This document shows, piece after piece, positions 8,829 through 17,514 of a stretch of DNA of 64,000 bases. The stretch comes from JAJXWB01 sp046349215 (GTDB lineage: Bacteria > Pseudomonadota > Alphaproteobacteria > Rhizobiales > Beijerinckiaceae): NCBI GenBank assembly GCA_046349215.1, contig JAXMCV010000002.1, forward strand, positions 682,001 to 746,000. Direction: 5' to 3'. The number at the start of each line of letters is the position of its first letter. Position 1 is the stretch's first letter. Both the position numbers and the translations under genes were made by a program. The notes beneath the pieces are model-generated. The model had not been told where the DNA came from and did not search any database. It saw only the letters and a program-made list of their open reading frames with translations.

Positions 8829-10469
8829 ATGCTCGGGCTCATGCAGAACCGGCCATTGCTGATATCGAATATCGTCGACTATGTGTCGACATGGCACGCC
8901 AGTACGGAGATCGTCTCGCGCGATCCGCAAGGCGTCATCCACCGCTCGAACTATGGCGAAGTCACGAAGCGCGCCAGGCGCCTCGCCAATGCGCTGGAGA
9001 AGCTCGGCACGAAGCACGGCGAGCGCGTCGCCACGCTCGCCTGGAATTCGTGGCGCCACCTCGAACTCTATTACGGCGTCACCTGCTCGGGCCGCGTGCT
9101 GCACACGGTCAATCCGCGGCTGTTCCAGGAACAGCTCACCTACATCATGCACCACGCCGAGGATTCCTACGTTTTCTTCGATCTCGACTTTGTCGGACTG
9201 GTCGAACAGCTCGCTCCGCACCTGCCGCTGGTGAAGGGCTGGGTCGCGCTCTGCGACGCAAAGGACATGCCGAAGGTCAACGTCAAGAACCTGCTGTGCT
9301 ACGAGACGCTGCTGGCCGACGCCTCGCCCGATTATGAATGGCCGACCTTCGACGAGAACACGGCCTGCACGCTCTGCTACACGTCGGGAACGACCGGAAA
9401 TCCCAAGGGCGTTCTCTACAGCCACCGCTCCACGCTGCTGCATGCCTTCGCCGCTTGCGCCGCCGACGGCATGGCGTTCCAGGCCAAGGATTCCATCCTC
9501 GTCATCGTGCCGCTGTTCCACGCCAATGCCTGGTCGATACCATTCTCCGGCGCGATGGCCGGCGCCAAACTCGTGCTGCCCGGTCCGAAGCTCGATCCGG
9601 AAAGCATCCATCTGCTGCTGGAGACGGAAGGCTGCACCAAGGCCGGCGGCATTCCGACGATCTGGCTCAATTTCCTCGCCTGGCTCGAGACCAACAAGGC
9701 GAAGCTCGACCTGTCGAAGCTCAAGCTCAAGATGGTGTTCTCGGGCGGCACGGCCGCGCCGCGCGCCACGATCCAGAAATTCCACGACATGCTGGGCGTG
9801 TTTGTGCTGCACGCGTGGGGCATGACCGAGACGAGCCCGCTCGTCACGCTCGGCTCGCCGCTCGCCAAGCACGATGGCGCCTCGCAGGACGCGATCGTCG
9901 ACATGCAGGTCAAGCAGGGCCGTCAGGTCTGCGGCGTCGAACTCGGCCTGTTCGACGAGGACAACAACCGCCTGCCGCACGACGGCGAGGCGATCGGCCA
10001 GATCAAGGTGCGCGGCAACTGGGTCATATCAGGCTATTTCAAGGGAGAAGGCGGCAAGGTGATGGACGACGACGGCTGGTTCGGCACCGGCGACGTCGCG
10101 ACCGTCAACGAGGACGGATACGTTCAGCTCACCGATCGCCTGAAGGATGTCATCAAGTCCGGCGGCGAATGGATTTCGTCGATCGAGATCGAAAACCTGG
10201 CCTTGCTGCACCCCGACGTATTCGAGGCGGCCGTCATCGCCATTCCGCACGAGAAATGGCAGGAGCGGCCGCTGCTGATCGTCCATCCCAAGCCCGGCGC
10301 GAATCCGACGAAGGAAAGCATTCTCGACTTCCTGTCGACGCGCATCGCCAAATGGTGGATGCCCGACGACGTGGTCTTCGTGGACTCGCTGCCGCATACC
10401 GCGACCGGCAAGCTCCTGAAGACCGAGCTGCGCCAGAAGTTCGGCGGCGGCGTCGCGGTGAAGGGTTAG
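8829..10469 (+). CDS. Acyl-CoA ligase, medium-chain / 3-(methylthio)propionyl-CoA ligase (DmdB)-like
   Basis: A 546-aa ANL enzyme starting MLGLMQNRPLLISNIVDY, an N-terminus typical of the DmdB/medium-chain fatty-acid ligase branch. It shows the P-loop CYTSGTTGNPKG, HAWGMTETSP (A5), WFGTGDVATVNEDGY (A7-A8) and the C-terminal TATGKLLKTELR lysine. It forms an acyl-CoA thioester at the expense of ATP. The start is chosen because AGGGGAG lies 7 bases upstream of the ATG; the frame is open 93 bp further upstream without any ribosome site. The substrate could be a fatty acid or methylthiopropionate, and the sequence does not decide. Confidence 0.92.
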   Translation: MLGLMQNRPLLISNIVDYVSTWHASTEIVSRDPQGVIHRSNYGEVTKRARRLANALEKLGTKHGERVATLAWNSWRHLELYYGVTCSGRVLHTVNPRLFQEQLTYIMHHAEDSYVFFDLDFVGLVEQLAPHLPLVKGWVALCDAKDMPKVNVKNLLCYETLLADASPDYEWPTFDENTACTLCYTSGTTGNPKGVLYSHRSTLLHAFAACAADGMAFQAKDSILVIVPLFHANAWSIPFSGAMAGAKLVLPGPKLDPESIHLLLETEGCTKAGGIPTIWLNFLAWLETNKAKLDLSKLKLKMVFSGGTAAPRATIQKFHDMLGVFVLHAWGMTETSPLVTLGSPLAKHDGASQDAIVDMQVKQGRQVCGVELGLFDEDNNRLPHDGEAIGQIKVRGNWVISGYFKGEGGKVMDDDGWFGTGDVATVNEDGYVQLTDRLKDVIKSGGEWISSIEIENLALLHPDVFEAAVIAIPHEKWQERPLLIVHPKPGANPTKESILDFLSTRIAKWWMPDDVVFVDSLPHTATGKLLKTELRQKFGGGVAVKG

Positions 10470-10489
10470 CGGCGTCTCGCGCACGCTTC

Positions 10490-10520
10490 GCGCCCGGGTC
10501 CGGCCCGGGCGCTTTCTTGT
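10490..10520 (+). terminator. Intrinsic terminator after second acyl-CoA ligase gene
   Basis: A perfect 9-bp stem GCGCCCGGG / CCCGGGCGC with a 5-base loop is followed by TTTCTTGTT, 20 bp after the stop codon. Confidence 0.75.
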
Positions 10521-10599
10521 TCGGCCCCTTCCACATGCGTCTTTTCCGGGCCCCGGCCCGGACGCTAGATTGCCGCTCGATTCACGTATGGGACTGAAT

Positions 10600-11589
10600 A
10601 TGAAGCGGCGGGCGTTCATCGAAATGGTCGCGGGCGCGGCGGCGAGCGTGGCGTCCGGTCCGCTGAGCGCCTTCGCGCAGCAGCCGGCTCCGCAGCGCGT
10701 CGGGTTTCTGCACAGCGCCTCGCAGGGATATTTCGCGCAATTCGCCGGCGCCGTCCGCAAGGGCCTCGCCGAAGCGGGCTTTGCCGAGGGACAGAATCTC
10801 GAGATCGACTATCGCTGGGCCGAAGGCCAGTACGACCGCCTGCCGGCGCTCGCAGCGGACCTTGTCGAACGCCGTGTGTCGGCGATCCTGGCGATGGGCG
10901 GCACGGACCCGGCGCGCGCGGCGAAGGCCGCGACCTCGACCATTCCGATCGTCTTCGTCAGCGCCGCCGATCCCGTGCAGACCGGCCTAGTCGCCAGTCT
11001 CGGCAGGCCCGGCGGCAACGTGACGGGCGTCAGCCTGATCGCATCCGCGCTGGACGCCAAGAAGCTCGGCTTGCTGCACGAACTCGTTCCGAAGGCGATG
11101 GTCGCCGGCGTGGTCAATCCGAAATATCCCGGCGCGAAAATCCAGGCCGAGGAAATAGGCGATGCGGGCCGCAAGCTCGGCATATCGGCTGTCGTGCTCA
11201 ACGCCTCGAACGACGAGGAGATCGACGCCGCCTTTGCGGAAGCCGGGCGGCGCGGCGCGCGCGCCATGCTGGTCGCCAGCGATCCGTTCTTCAACAGCCG
11301 CGTCGCGCATTTCGTGGACGCCGCCGCGCGCAACGCCATGCCGGTCATCTATCCGCAACGCGAATATGTCCGCGCCGGCGGTCTGATGAGCTACGGGCCG
11401 GATTTTTCCGACGGCTATCGCAACGCAGGCGTCTATGTCGGGCGCATTCTCAAGGGCGCAAGTCCCGCCGAATTGCCCGTCGTGCAGCCCACGAAATTCG
11501 AACTCGTCGTCAACCTGAAGACGGCGAAGGCGCTGGGCCTTGCCGTGCCGCCGACCCTGCTGGCGACGGCCGACGATGTGATCGAATGA
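10600..11589 (+). CDS. ABC transporter substrate-binding protein, TrpX/COG2984-like
   Basis: A secreted binding protein of 329 aa. The N-terminus (MKRRAFIEMVAG...) has twin arginines followed by a hydrophobic stretch ending in AFAQQ, a Tat-like signal peptide with a cleavage site after AFA. The mature protein has two periplasmic-binding lobes with PIVFVSAADPVQTGLV and GGNVTGVS, hallmarks of the COG2984 group, which is very abundant in Bradyrhizobium-like genomes. No permease or ATPase gene is adjacent, so it is an orphan here. An ATG 12 bp further upstream (10588) is an equally possible start; neither has a clear ribosome site. Confidence 0.85.
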   Translation: MKRRAFIEMVAGAAASVASGPLSAFAQQPAPQRVGFLHSASQGYFAQFAGAVRKGLAEAGFAEGQNLEIDYRWAEGQYDRLPALAADLVERRVSAILAMGGTDPARAAKAATSTIPIVFVSAADPVQTGLVASLGRPGGNVTGVSLIASALDAKKLGLLHELVPKAMVAGVVNPKYPGAKIQAEEIGDAGRKLGISAVVLNASNDEEIDAAFAEAGRRGARAMLVASDPFFNSRVAHFVDAAARNAMPVIYPQREYVRAGGLMSYGPDFSDGYRNAGVYVGRILKGASPAELPVVQPTKFELVVNLKTAKALGLAVPPTLLATADDVIE

Positions 11590-12115
11590 GATCTGATCTA
11601 GGTTGACAATCCTAGGATAATATGTCTAAATATCGGGGTCTCGTCGCGGCGGGGCGCATCGGGGGATGTCCTGCATCCGTCTGTGCGCCTCAGGGCGCTT
11701 TCTCGGAAGCGTCCGCGGAAATCGCGCCTCATCAGCGCGGTTGCGGCGGGAGCGGAGGCCGTGAGGTCGGGCGTGATGAGCCCGTCTTGCGGCGGCCCAA
11801 GCCATTCCATCCTGTGCCGCTGTACGTGGCATTTACGCGGAGGACAGCAAGTTAATCCTCCGGGGGTGCGTGATGGAGCAAGCCTCCAAACTCCGCGCGA
11901 AAGGACTTTTCCGGTTTCGCCGGAAAAGTCCGGGGACGCTGTTCTTCCCGGCAGCGATCGGACTTGAATTCACCCTTTCGCAGACCTCCGGTCTCGTCGA
12001 AAGGACAGCGTCCCGCGCCCTCCGGGCGCCTCATCCGGCAAGCCTCGCGCGAACATTTCGCGGCGGGGGATTTGGCGCAGGTTCTTCCTCTTCGCAGGCG
12101 ACGCGCGAAGGAAAT
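11590..12115. other. Gene-free region with promoter-like site and three hairpins
   Basis: No convincing coding frame was found in these 526 bp; the short open frames lack ribosome sites and family features. A TTGACA (11603-11608) and TAAATA (11627-11632) pair with 18-bp spacing looks like a promoter on the plus strand, and CTAGG/CCTAG arms (11598-11602, 11611-11615) flank the -35 box. Downstream lie a 7-bp stem CGGAGGA/TCCTCCG (11838-11862) and a perfect 12-bp stem GGACTTTTCCGG/CCGGAAAAGTCC with a 5-base loop (11903-11931). The layout would suit a small structured RNA of about 300 nt, but no known RNA family was recognised. Confidence 0.4.
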
Positions 12116-12964
12116 TCATCCGGCCTGCAATTGCTTCGCAAAATCTTCGCCGTCCCGCAGGCCTAGTTCGTAGGCGAAGCGCAATCCGTCCGCGTCGGTG
12201 ACGGAAAACTTGCTGATCGTCACCGGCTGCGACGGACGCACGACGATGCGCGTTCGCGTCGATTGCAGCGGCTTGGCCGAGCGCGTCGACAGGACCAGCG
12301 CGCGACCGCCTGCCGCCTCGACGGCGCCGAGCTTCGTGAGCGGCGGATTGTCGACGAGGCCGCCGTCGAGCGCGGCGCGATCGTTGACGCGGCCGATCGG
12401 CATGAAGGGCGGCACCGAGGCGGTGGCCATCAATGCGTCGACAATATCCTTCGGTCCCCTGGCCTGATGCGTCGAAAGCCAGTCGGGCGTGAGGCCGAGA
12501 TAGCGGCCGGCGCTCGAATGCGCCGCGCCGGTGATCGCCTTCTCGACCTGGTAAGCGGCGATCGAACCGATGGCGGCGACCGCGCCCGGCATCCAGAGCG
12601 GGGGATGGGCGACCTGGATGAGAAGCTCGGGCGCCTGCCGCAACGCTTCGCATTCGGCGGGTCCGAATATCTGTTCGAGCAGGTCGCGATACATGCCGCC
12701 GACAAGGAAGGGCGAGCGGCCGCGCGCCAGCAGCGACCAGTCGAGGCCGCGCTCGTTGGTCGCGCAGGCCTCGAACACAAGGCGCCGGACGCGCTCGCCG
12801 GCGCCGATCAGCGAAAAGCTGGCCTGGAAGGCGCCGGCGGAAACGCCGACCACGAAATCCGGGCGCTGCGGCCTCAGTCCGTTCAACGCGTCCCAGAACC
12901 CGCCCTGCCAGTAGCACCGGTTGCCGCCGCCCGCGAAGGCGACCGCCTCGAAATCGCGCTCCAT
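12116..12964 (-). CDS. Patatin-like phospholipase
   Basis: A 282-aa patatin-fold acyl hydrolase. The glycine-rich oxyanion motif AGGGNR is at residues 11-16, the nucleophile Ser42 lies in GVSAG, and the dyad Asp200 lies in the DGG motif (RAALDGGLVDN). These are the three landmarks of bacterial patatin lipases, which cleave acyl esters of phospholipids or other lipids. No signal peptide is visible, so it is probably cytoplasmic. The frame is open far upstream as an antisense shadow of the aldehyde dehydrogenase; the start MERDFEAVAFAGGG is chosen because the fold begins immediately after it. It is divergent from the aldehyde dehydrogenase gene. Confidence 0.88.
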   Translation of the reverse strand: MERDFEAVAFAGGGNRCYWQGGFWDALNGLRPQRPDFVVGVSAGAFQASFSLIGAGERVRRLVFEACATNERGLDWSLLARGRSPFLVGGMYRDLLEQIFGPAECEALRQAPELLIQVAHPPLWMPGAVAAIGSIAAYQVEKAITGAAHSSAGRYLGLTPDWLSTHQARGPKDIVDALMATASVPPFMPIGRVNDRAALDGGLVDNPPLTKLGAVEAAGGRALVLSTRSAKPLQSTRTRIVVRPSQPVTISKFSVTDADGLRFAYELGLRDGEDFAKQLQAG

Positions 12965-13102
12965 GTGGTCCCGTCGAAATGCCCGATCCGCGATGGTTAC
13001 GCCGCCGCGTCGCCCAAGTCGAGGCGGGCGATTTGCCCTGCCGCCGGGAGGCGGTATTGTGCCGCCCAACGTCCGGACGGGCAGCCAATCAGGGAGAAAA
13101 AC

Positions 13103-14545
13103 ATGCGCGACTACACGAAATTCTTCATCGACGGAAAGTGGGTCGCGCCCGCCAGCCCGAAGACGCTCGATGTCATCAACCCGGCGACCGAGGCGGTCGC
13201 GGGCAAGATTTCCCTGGGCACGGCCGCCGACGTCGACGCCGCTGTGAAGGCCGCGCGCAAGGCGTTCGAAAGCTGGTCGCGCACGACGCGCGAGGAGCGC
13301 ATGGACGTGCTGACCCGCATCATGGCCGAATTGAAGAAGCGCCATGAAGACATGGCCAAGGCCATCACCGAGGAAATGGGCGCGCCGGTGTGGCTGGCGC
13401 AGCGCGCGCAGGCGGCGATGGGCGCCGCGCATTTCGGTACGGCCCTGCAGGTGCTGAAGTCCTATGAATTCGAGGAGAAGCAGCGCGGCACGACGCTCAT
13501 CGTCAAGGAACCGATCGGCGTCTGCGGCTTCATCACGCCGTGGAACTGGCCGCTCAACCAGATCGCCTGCAAGGTGGCGCCCGCGCTCGCCGTCGGCTGC
13601 ACGATGGTGCTCAAGCCGTCGGAAATCGCGCCCTTCTCGGCGCAGATCTTCGCGGAAGTGCTCGAAGCCGCCGGCGTGCCTGCCGGCGTGTTCAACATGG
13701 TCAATGGCGACGGACCGGGCGTCGGCGCGGCGATCTCGTCGCATCCGGGCGTCGACATGGTGTCCTTCACCGGTTCGACGCGCGCCGGCATCGAGGTCGC
13801 GAAGAACGCCGCGCCGACCATCAAGCGCGTGCATCAGGAACTCGGCGGCAAGAGCCCGAACATCATCCTCGAGGACGCCGATCTCAAGACGGCGGTGACC
13901 GGCGGCGTGCGCGCCGTCATGAACAATTCCGGCCAGTCCTGCAACGCGCCGACGCGCATGCTGGCGCCGAAGGCCAAGATGGCCGATGTCGTGGCTATCG
14001 CGAAGGCGGAAGCCGAGGCGACGACGGTGGGCGACCCCTCCGGCAATTCCAAGATGGGGCCTGTCGTCTCCGAAGTGCAGTGGAACAAGATCCAGGGCCT
14101 GATCAAGAAGGGCATCGAGGAAGGCGCGACGCTCGTCGCCGGCGGTCCGGGCAAGCCGGAAGGCCTCGAGAAGGGCTATTACGTCAAGCCGACGATCTTT
14201 GCCGACGTGACGCCTGACATGACGATCGCGAAGGAAGAGATATTCGGGCCGGTGCTGTCGATCATGCCCTATGACAATGTCGATCAGGCGATCGCCATCG
14301 GCAATGACACGGAATACGGGCTTGCGGCTTACGTGTCGGGCGGCGACATGGCGAAGGTTCGCGAAGTCGCGTCGCGCCTGCGCGCCGGCCAGGTCGCGCT
14401 CAACGGCGCCGGTCCCGACCTGATGGCGCCGTTCGGCGGCTACAAGCAGTCGGGCAACGGTCGCGAATGGGGCGATCACGCCTTCGGCGAATTCCTCGAG
14501 ACCAAGGCCATCCTCGGCATGCCGAAGCTCGAAGCCGCGGAATAA
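13103..14545 (+). CDS. NAD(P)-dependent aldehyde dehydrogenase
   Basis: A 480-aa aldehyde dehydrogenase. It has PWNWP (Asn148), the VSFTGSTRAG cofactor loop, the general base Glu246 in HQELGGKSP and the nucleophile Cys280 in NSGQSCNAPTR. These match the class that oxidises aliphatic or aromatic aldehydes to acids in the cytoplasm. AGGGAG lies 7 bases before the ATG. The next gene downstream is convergent, and a terminator separates them. The aldehyde is unknown. Confidence 0.94.
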   Translation: MRDYTKFFIDGKWVAPASPKTLDVINPATEAVAGKISLGTAADVDAAVKAARKAFESWSRTTREERMDVLTRIMAELKKRHEDMAKAITEEMGAPVWLAQRAQAAMGAAHFGTALQVLKSYEFEEKQRGTTLIVKEPIGVCGFITPWNWPLNQIACKVAPALAVGCTMVLKPSEIAPFSAQIFAEVLEAAGVPAGVFNMVNGDGPGVGAAISSHPGVDMVSFTGSTRAGIEVAKNAAPTIKRVHQELGGKSPNIILEDADLKTAVTGGVRAVMNNSGQSCNAPTRMLAPKAKMADVVAIAKAEAEATTVGDPSGNSKMGPVVSEVQWNKIQGLIKKGIEEGATLVAGGPGKPEGLEKGYYVKPTIFADVTPDMTIAKEEIFGPVLSIMPYDNVDQAIAIGNDTEYGLAAYVSGGDMAKVREVASRLRAGQVALNGAGPDLMAPFGGYKQSGNGREWGDHAFGEFLETKAILGMPKLEAAE

Positions 14546-14560
14546 TCCTGTTCGATGCTG

Positions 14561-14596
14561 GCGTCCCCGCGTTCGTGCGCGGGGGCGCTGTCTTTT
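14561..14596 (+). terminator. Intrinsic terminator after aldehyde dehydrogenase gene
   Basis: The stem GCGTCCCCGCG / CGCGGGGGCGC (one G-U pair) is followed by TGTCTTTT, 16 bp past the stop codon and before the convergent flagellar block. Confidence 0.75.
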
Positions 14597-14626
14597 GCCC
14601 GCCTCGCGTGCGTCGAACCGGAATTC

Positions 14627-15082
14627 CTAAGCGCCAATGAATTCGCGCGCCTCCTGCATCGACGCGAAGCGTCGGACGCCGAACAGCGTCTCGATCGCCA
14701 CGGCGCCGTCGCCATAGAGAATGTAGGGTCGGTCGGCGATCACGCCATGTTCGGTCGGCCTGGCCGGCTGTGCGCCGACCGGCGACCGGCGCGCCCGTTC
14801 GGCCGCCGCGCGACTCTCCTCGCGCGCGCGCCTTTCGGAACGGTCGAGCGCCTCGCGGAAAAACGAATCCAGCGCGCCAAATCCCTTCTGCAAGGCATCC
14901 AGAACGAGCAGCGTCGCTCCGAGCAGCGCGAGAAGGAGGACGACGCATGCGATCAACTCGATGTCGCCGGACATGAAGCGCGCGCCGCACATGCGCGCCA
15001 CCACGCAGGCCAGCAGCAGCCCGGCGGCGCCAACGCTGGCGACCAGGCCCAGCGTGCGTGTGAGAGCGTCTGCGCGATTCAC
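14627..15082 (-). CDS. Membrane protein of unknown function, last gene of flagellar block
   Basis: A 151-aa protein with two predicted transmembrane segments (about residues 12-30 and 43-62), then a charged helical stretch rich in Arg, Glu and Ala, and a short C-terminal part (PYILYGDGAVAIETLFGVRRF). The start is GTG and overlaps the preceding stop codon by 4 bases, so it is translationally coupled to the flagellar genes. No known family was recognised. By position it may be an accessory flagellar protein, but that is only inference. Confidence 0.7.
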   Translation of the reverse strand: MNRADALTRTLGLVASVGAAGLLLACVVARMCGARFMSGDIELIACVVLLLALLGATLLVLDALQKGFGALDSFFREALDRSERRAREESRAAAERARRSPVGAQPARPTEHGVIADRPYILYGDGAVAIETLFGVRRFASMQEAREFIGA

Positions 15083-15528
15083 TTGAGAACCTGGTCCTTC
15101 GATACGTAATTGAAGTCGACGATCACCAGATCCTGGATCGCATCGGACTTCAGCCGCCTGGCGACGCGCGTACGCAATTCCGTCGTCAGCGCGGCGAGGT
15201 TCGTCTTGCGAAAGCTGTGAAAGTCGCGCTTGTCATCCTCGTAGATCATCCGGAAGCCTTCATCGAGGATGAAAGGCTCGGGTTGAACCTGCAATTTCTT
15301 TAACGCGTCCTCGGATGCGGCATAGCCGAACTGAGCGATGACATAGCCGTTTACCTGACCGTTCCCGAGCATCGGAACGGTGATGGGACGCGTCTTTTTC
15401 TGGGTGATCTTCTGCGACTCCTCGACCTTCGCTTCGGCGCTGCGCGAGGACAGCCACCAGGTCGTCGCGGCGCTCGACCCCAGCGCGACGAAGGCAGCGA
15501 GAACAAACGTCAGGAGCGACTTGAGCAT
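15079..15528 (-). CDS. Single-pass membrane protein in flagellar block, possibly FliL-like
   Basis: A 149-aa protein with one N-terminal transmembrane segment (about residues 4-28) followed by a periplasmic domain with PITVPMLGNGQVNGYVIAQFGYA and a C-terminal helix-strand ending RVARRLKSDAIQDLVIVDFNYV. The layout (short cytoplasmic end, single anchor, compact periplasmic domain of about 110 aa) resembles FliL-type flagellar proteins, but the sequence match is weak and the call is tentative. It overlaps both neighbouring genes by 1-4 bases. Confidence 0.6.
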   Translation of the reverse strand: MLKSLLTFVLAAFVALGSSAATTWWLSSRSAEAKVEESQKITQKKTRPITVPMLGNGQVNGYVIAQFGYAASEDALKKLQVQPEPFILDEGFRMIYEDDKRDFHSFRKTNLAALTTELRTRVARRLKSDAIQDLVIVDFNYVSKDQVLK

Positions 15529-15932
15529 CAGGACGGATAGCGGCTCACGTGACGGCGGTCGTAGGTGCGGTCCGATTCCGCATCCATCACCACGTCGACA
15601 AGGATCTTCGTGATTTGCCGCGCCGCCTTCAACTGTATCCGCAGCGCGGCCTGGTTCTCGATCACCGCCTCCTTGAGGCGGGCCAACGCCGCGCGGACCT
15701 GCGGACCCGGGTCCCGGTCTCCCAGCAATTTGCCCTGACGCGTCAGGTCCAGAAGCGTCATATCCTTCTCGCGCCTGTGCCTGGCAAGATCCGGCCTCAT
15801 GTTACAGCGTAATTGTTCTGTCTCGTTGCGCAGCGCGTCAGTTGCGCGCAACACCGTGCGCAACAGGGCGGCGGATACTGCATCGTCAGTATCGCCGGGC
15901 GAAAGGCGCGAAGCGGAGTCCGTTTCCGTCAT
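15528..15932 (-). CDS. FlgN-like flagellar export chaperone (putative)
   Basis: A 134-aa, mostly helical protein with no membrane segment. The central part, ETEQLRCNMRPDLARHRREK followed by DMTLLDLTRQ, follows the FlgN pattern (LxxE...L...K...L.ELxR). FlgN proteins are chaperones for the hook-filament junction proteins. The start MTETDSASRL is preferred over an upstream in-frame start because it overlaps the stop of the preceding rod-binding gene by 4 bases, as do its neighbours. Family assignment rests on pattern and position. Confidence 0.55.
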   Translation of the reverse strand: MTETDSASRLSPGDTDDAVSAALLRTVLRATDALRNETEQLRCNMRPDLARHRREKDMTLLDLTRQGKLLGDRDPGPQVRAALARLKEAVIENQAALRIQLKAARQITKILVDVVMDAESDRTYDRRHVSRYPS

Positions 15933-16360
15933 ATCGACTGCTCCGGTTTCGTCGCGGGCGCGTTGCTTCTGCCTGTGAAGATGCGCGGAGCGATCGCATC
16001 CGCAAGCTTCTCGGCGAAGGCGGACTTCCAGACAGATCCCGCCGATCCGCCGCCGAACCATGCGGAATCGTAAGGCATGGTCTGTTCGATCGCCTTTTGC
16101 AGCACGAACCTTCCAAGCGCCACGGTGGGGTCAGGGGCCGCCTGCGCGCGTAGTCTGCGCTGATCGCCGATCTCTGTATGCCGGAGGTCGTTCGCCAGAG
16201 CCCTCCGCCCTACATGGCCTGCATTGACGGACTTGATCTCGTTATCGAAAATCGCGCCCTGTTCCATGGCCCTGAGCTTCTCGACGGCAGCGTGAACTCT
16301 GGCAGGATCCGCTGCATTTATCGCATCGAGAATAATGTCGCCGGGCGGGGAAATGGACAT
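15929..16360 (-). CDS. Rod-binding (FlgJ N-terminal-like) protein
   Basis: A 143-aa protein. Its C-terminal half, with FVLQKAIEQTMPYDSAWFGG and then SVWKSAFAEKLADAIA, matches the rod-binding domain found in the N-terminal half of FlgJ (usually ...GSGxAGxxWxxMLAEQIA...). As in other Alphaproteobacteria there is no fused peptidoglycan hydrolase domain. It is expected to work in the periplasm as a rod-assembly scaffold. Its stop overlaps the FlgN-like start. Confidence 0.75.
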   Translation of the reverse strand: MSISPPGDIILDAINAADPARVHAAVEKLRAMEQGAIFDNEIKSVNAGHVGRRALANDLRHTEIGDQRRLRAQAAPDPTVALGRFVLQKAIEQTMPYDSAWFGGGSAGSVWKSAFAEKLADAIAPRIFTGRSNAPATKPEQSI

Positions 16361-16378
16361 GTCGACCTCGCGCCCGCA

Positions 16379-16777
16379 TCATCGCGATCCAGGCTTGCCG
16401 CGAACTGGAGTTTCGACGCTGATCGGAAGTTCCTCCAGATCGCGGCGCTCGGCCGCTTCATTTTCGCTGATCCGGTGGCGTGCGGCCAGACGCAGCAAGG
16501 CAGCTTCCAATCGTCGCGCGACTGTCGCGCGCTGTCGCCCGTCTTCCATCGCCTGATCGATCGCTTCCTGGGCAAGGCGCAAGGCTTGCGACGTTTGGGC
16601 GATATGCCGCGCCATTTCGGCATGTCGGGTGGAGCCGGCCATCTCGGCCAGCGCGCCGATCCGTGCGCCTGTAGCGTCCCTGCTGCGGGCAAACTCGCCC
16701 AACTCGACTTCGGCTGCCCGTGCCAGCACATCCTGCTGTCGCGCCAGCCTCTGCAAAGTGGATGATTTGCGATTCAT
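16379..16777 (-). CDS. Coiled-coil protein in flagellar block, possibly FliJ-like
   Basis: A 132-aa protein, almost entirely charged helix (SSTLQRLARQQDVLARAAEV, later RRLEAALLRLAARHRISENE), with no membrane segment. Small coiled-coil proteins between fliR and the rod-binding gene are a recurring feature of this cluster, and a FliJ-like role in export is possible but unproven. Its ATG overlaps the fliR stop by 4 bases. Confidence 0.6.
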   Translation of the reverse strand: MNRKSSTLQRLARQQDVLARAAEVELGEFARSRDATGARIGALAEMAGSTRHAEMARHIAQTSQALRLAQEAIDQAMEDGRQRATVARRLEAALLRLAARHRISENEAAERRDLEELPISVETPVRGKPGSR

Positions 16778-17514
16778 CCAGGATAGCCTGCGCTCGAAAC
16801 CGAGAAGAAAGTCGCGTCGGCGAGGAGCAGGTAAAGAAGGTAGAGACCTCCGAGGATGGAGAGGGGCGTAGAAAGGAAATAGAGCGGTATCTGCGGCGCC
16901 ATCTTGTTGATGATGGCCGTCGCGATATTCAGGGCCAGACCGAATGCGACGAAAGGCATGGAGATACGCAATTCGAGAAGAAATGCGTCGGCGAGCCTGC
17001 GCGTAATGTTCAGGAGCGTTGCATCCGGCATTGGAGCCGCGCCGAGCGGAGCGATCGCATAGGAATCGGCTATGCCCTGCAGGAACGTCCAGTGAAGGTC
17101 GCTGACGAAGATCATCAGCGTGGCCGCGAGCGCAAGAAACGACGCGAGATCAGGCAGAGTTTCGCTTTCATCGATCCGGGGCGCAAAGCTCGATGACAGG
17201 CCGATTGCGAGGGAAATTGCGGTAGCCATCGCTTCGAGCGCAGCAATGAAGACGCGGGCGCCAAACCCGAGCGCGAAGCCGACGATCGTCTCGGGGACGA
17301 CCATGGCGAGGATGGCCGGCAGGTCGGCTGCTGCGAGCCGCGATTGTCCCGCGAGGGCGGGCGCCAGGCTGAAGCCGAGGGCAAGGCATATGAAGAGCCT
17401 GACCCTGACGGGCACGCGCGGGCTTCCGAAGCCAGGCGAGACGGAGAGACATGCCCCGATTCTGCAGAAAACGCCGAGGAAGGTGAGCGCCTCCGGCTCC
17501 CAGGCCCCGGTCAC
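16774..17514 (-). CDS. fliR: Flagellar type III export apparatus protein FliR
   Basis: A 246-aa inner-membrane protein with about six transmembrane segments. GVFCRIGACLSVSPGFGSPRVPVRVRLF is split here as residues near the N-terminus: the phrases RIGACLSVSPGFGS and VPVRVRLFICLALG match the FliR/SctT family, as does MPFVAFGLALNIATAIINKM. FliR forms the export gate with FliP and FliQ. Length matches the usual 250-265 aa, so this gene is intact. It overlaps the flhA stop by 4 bases. Confidence 0.93.
   Translation of the reverse strand: MTGAWEPEALTFLGVFCRIGACLSVSPGFGSPRVPVRVRLFICLALGFSLAPALAGQSRLAAADLPAILAMVVPETIVGFALGFGARVFIAALEAMATAISLAIGLSSSFAPRIDESETLPDLASFLALAATLMIFVSDLHWTFLQGIADSYAIAPLGAAPMPDATLLNITRRLADAFLLELRISMPFVAFGLALNIATAIINKMAPQIPLYFLSTPLSILGGLYLLYLLLADATFFSVSSAGYPG

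Noticed and set aside
7086..9980. Open frame of 964 codons on the minus strand across both acyl-CoA ligase genes
   Set aside because: Antisense to two genes with complete ANL motifs; no recognisable domain.
13103..14545. Aldehyde dehydrogenase as the missing 2-formylglutarate step of the heterocycle pathway
   Set aside because: It lies outside the island, on the far side of the flagellar fragment, has its own terminator and lacks the shared operator motif.
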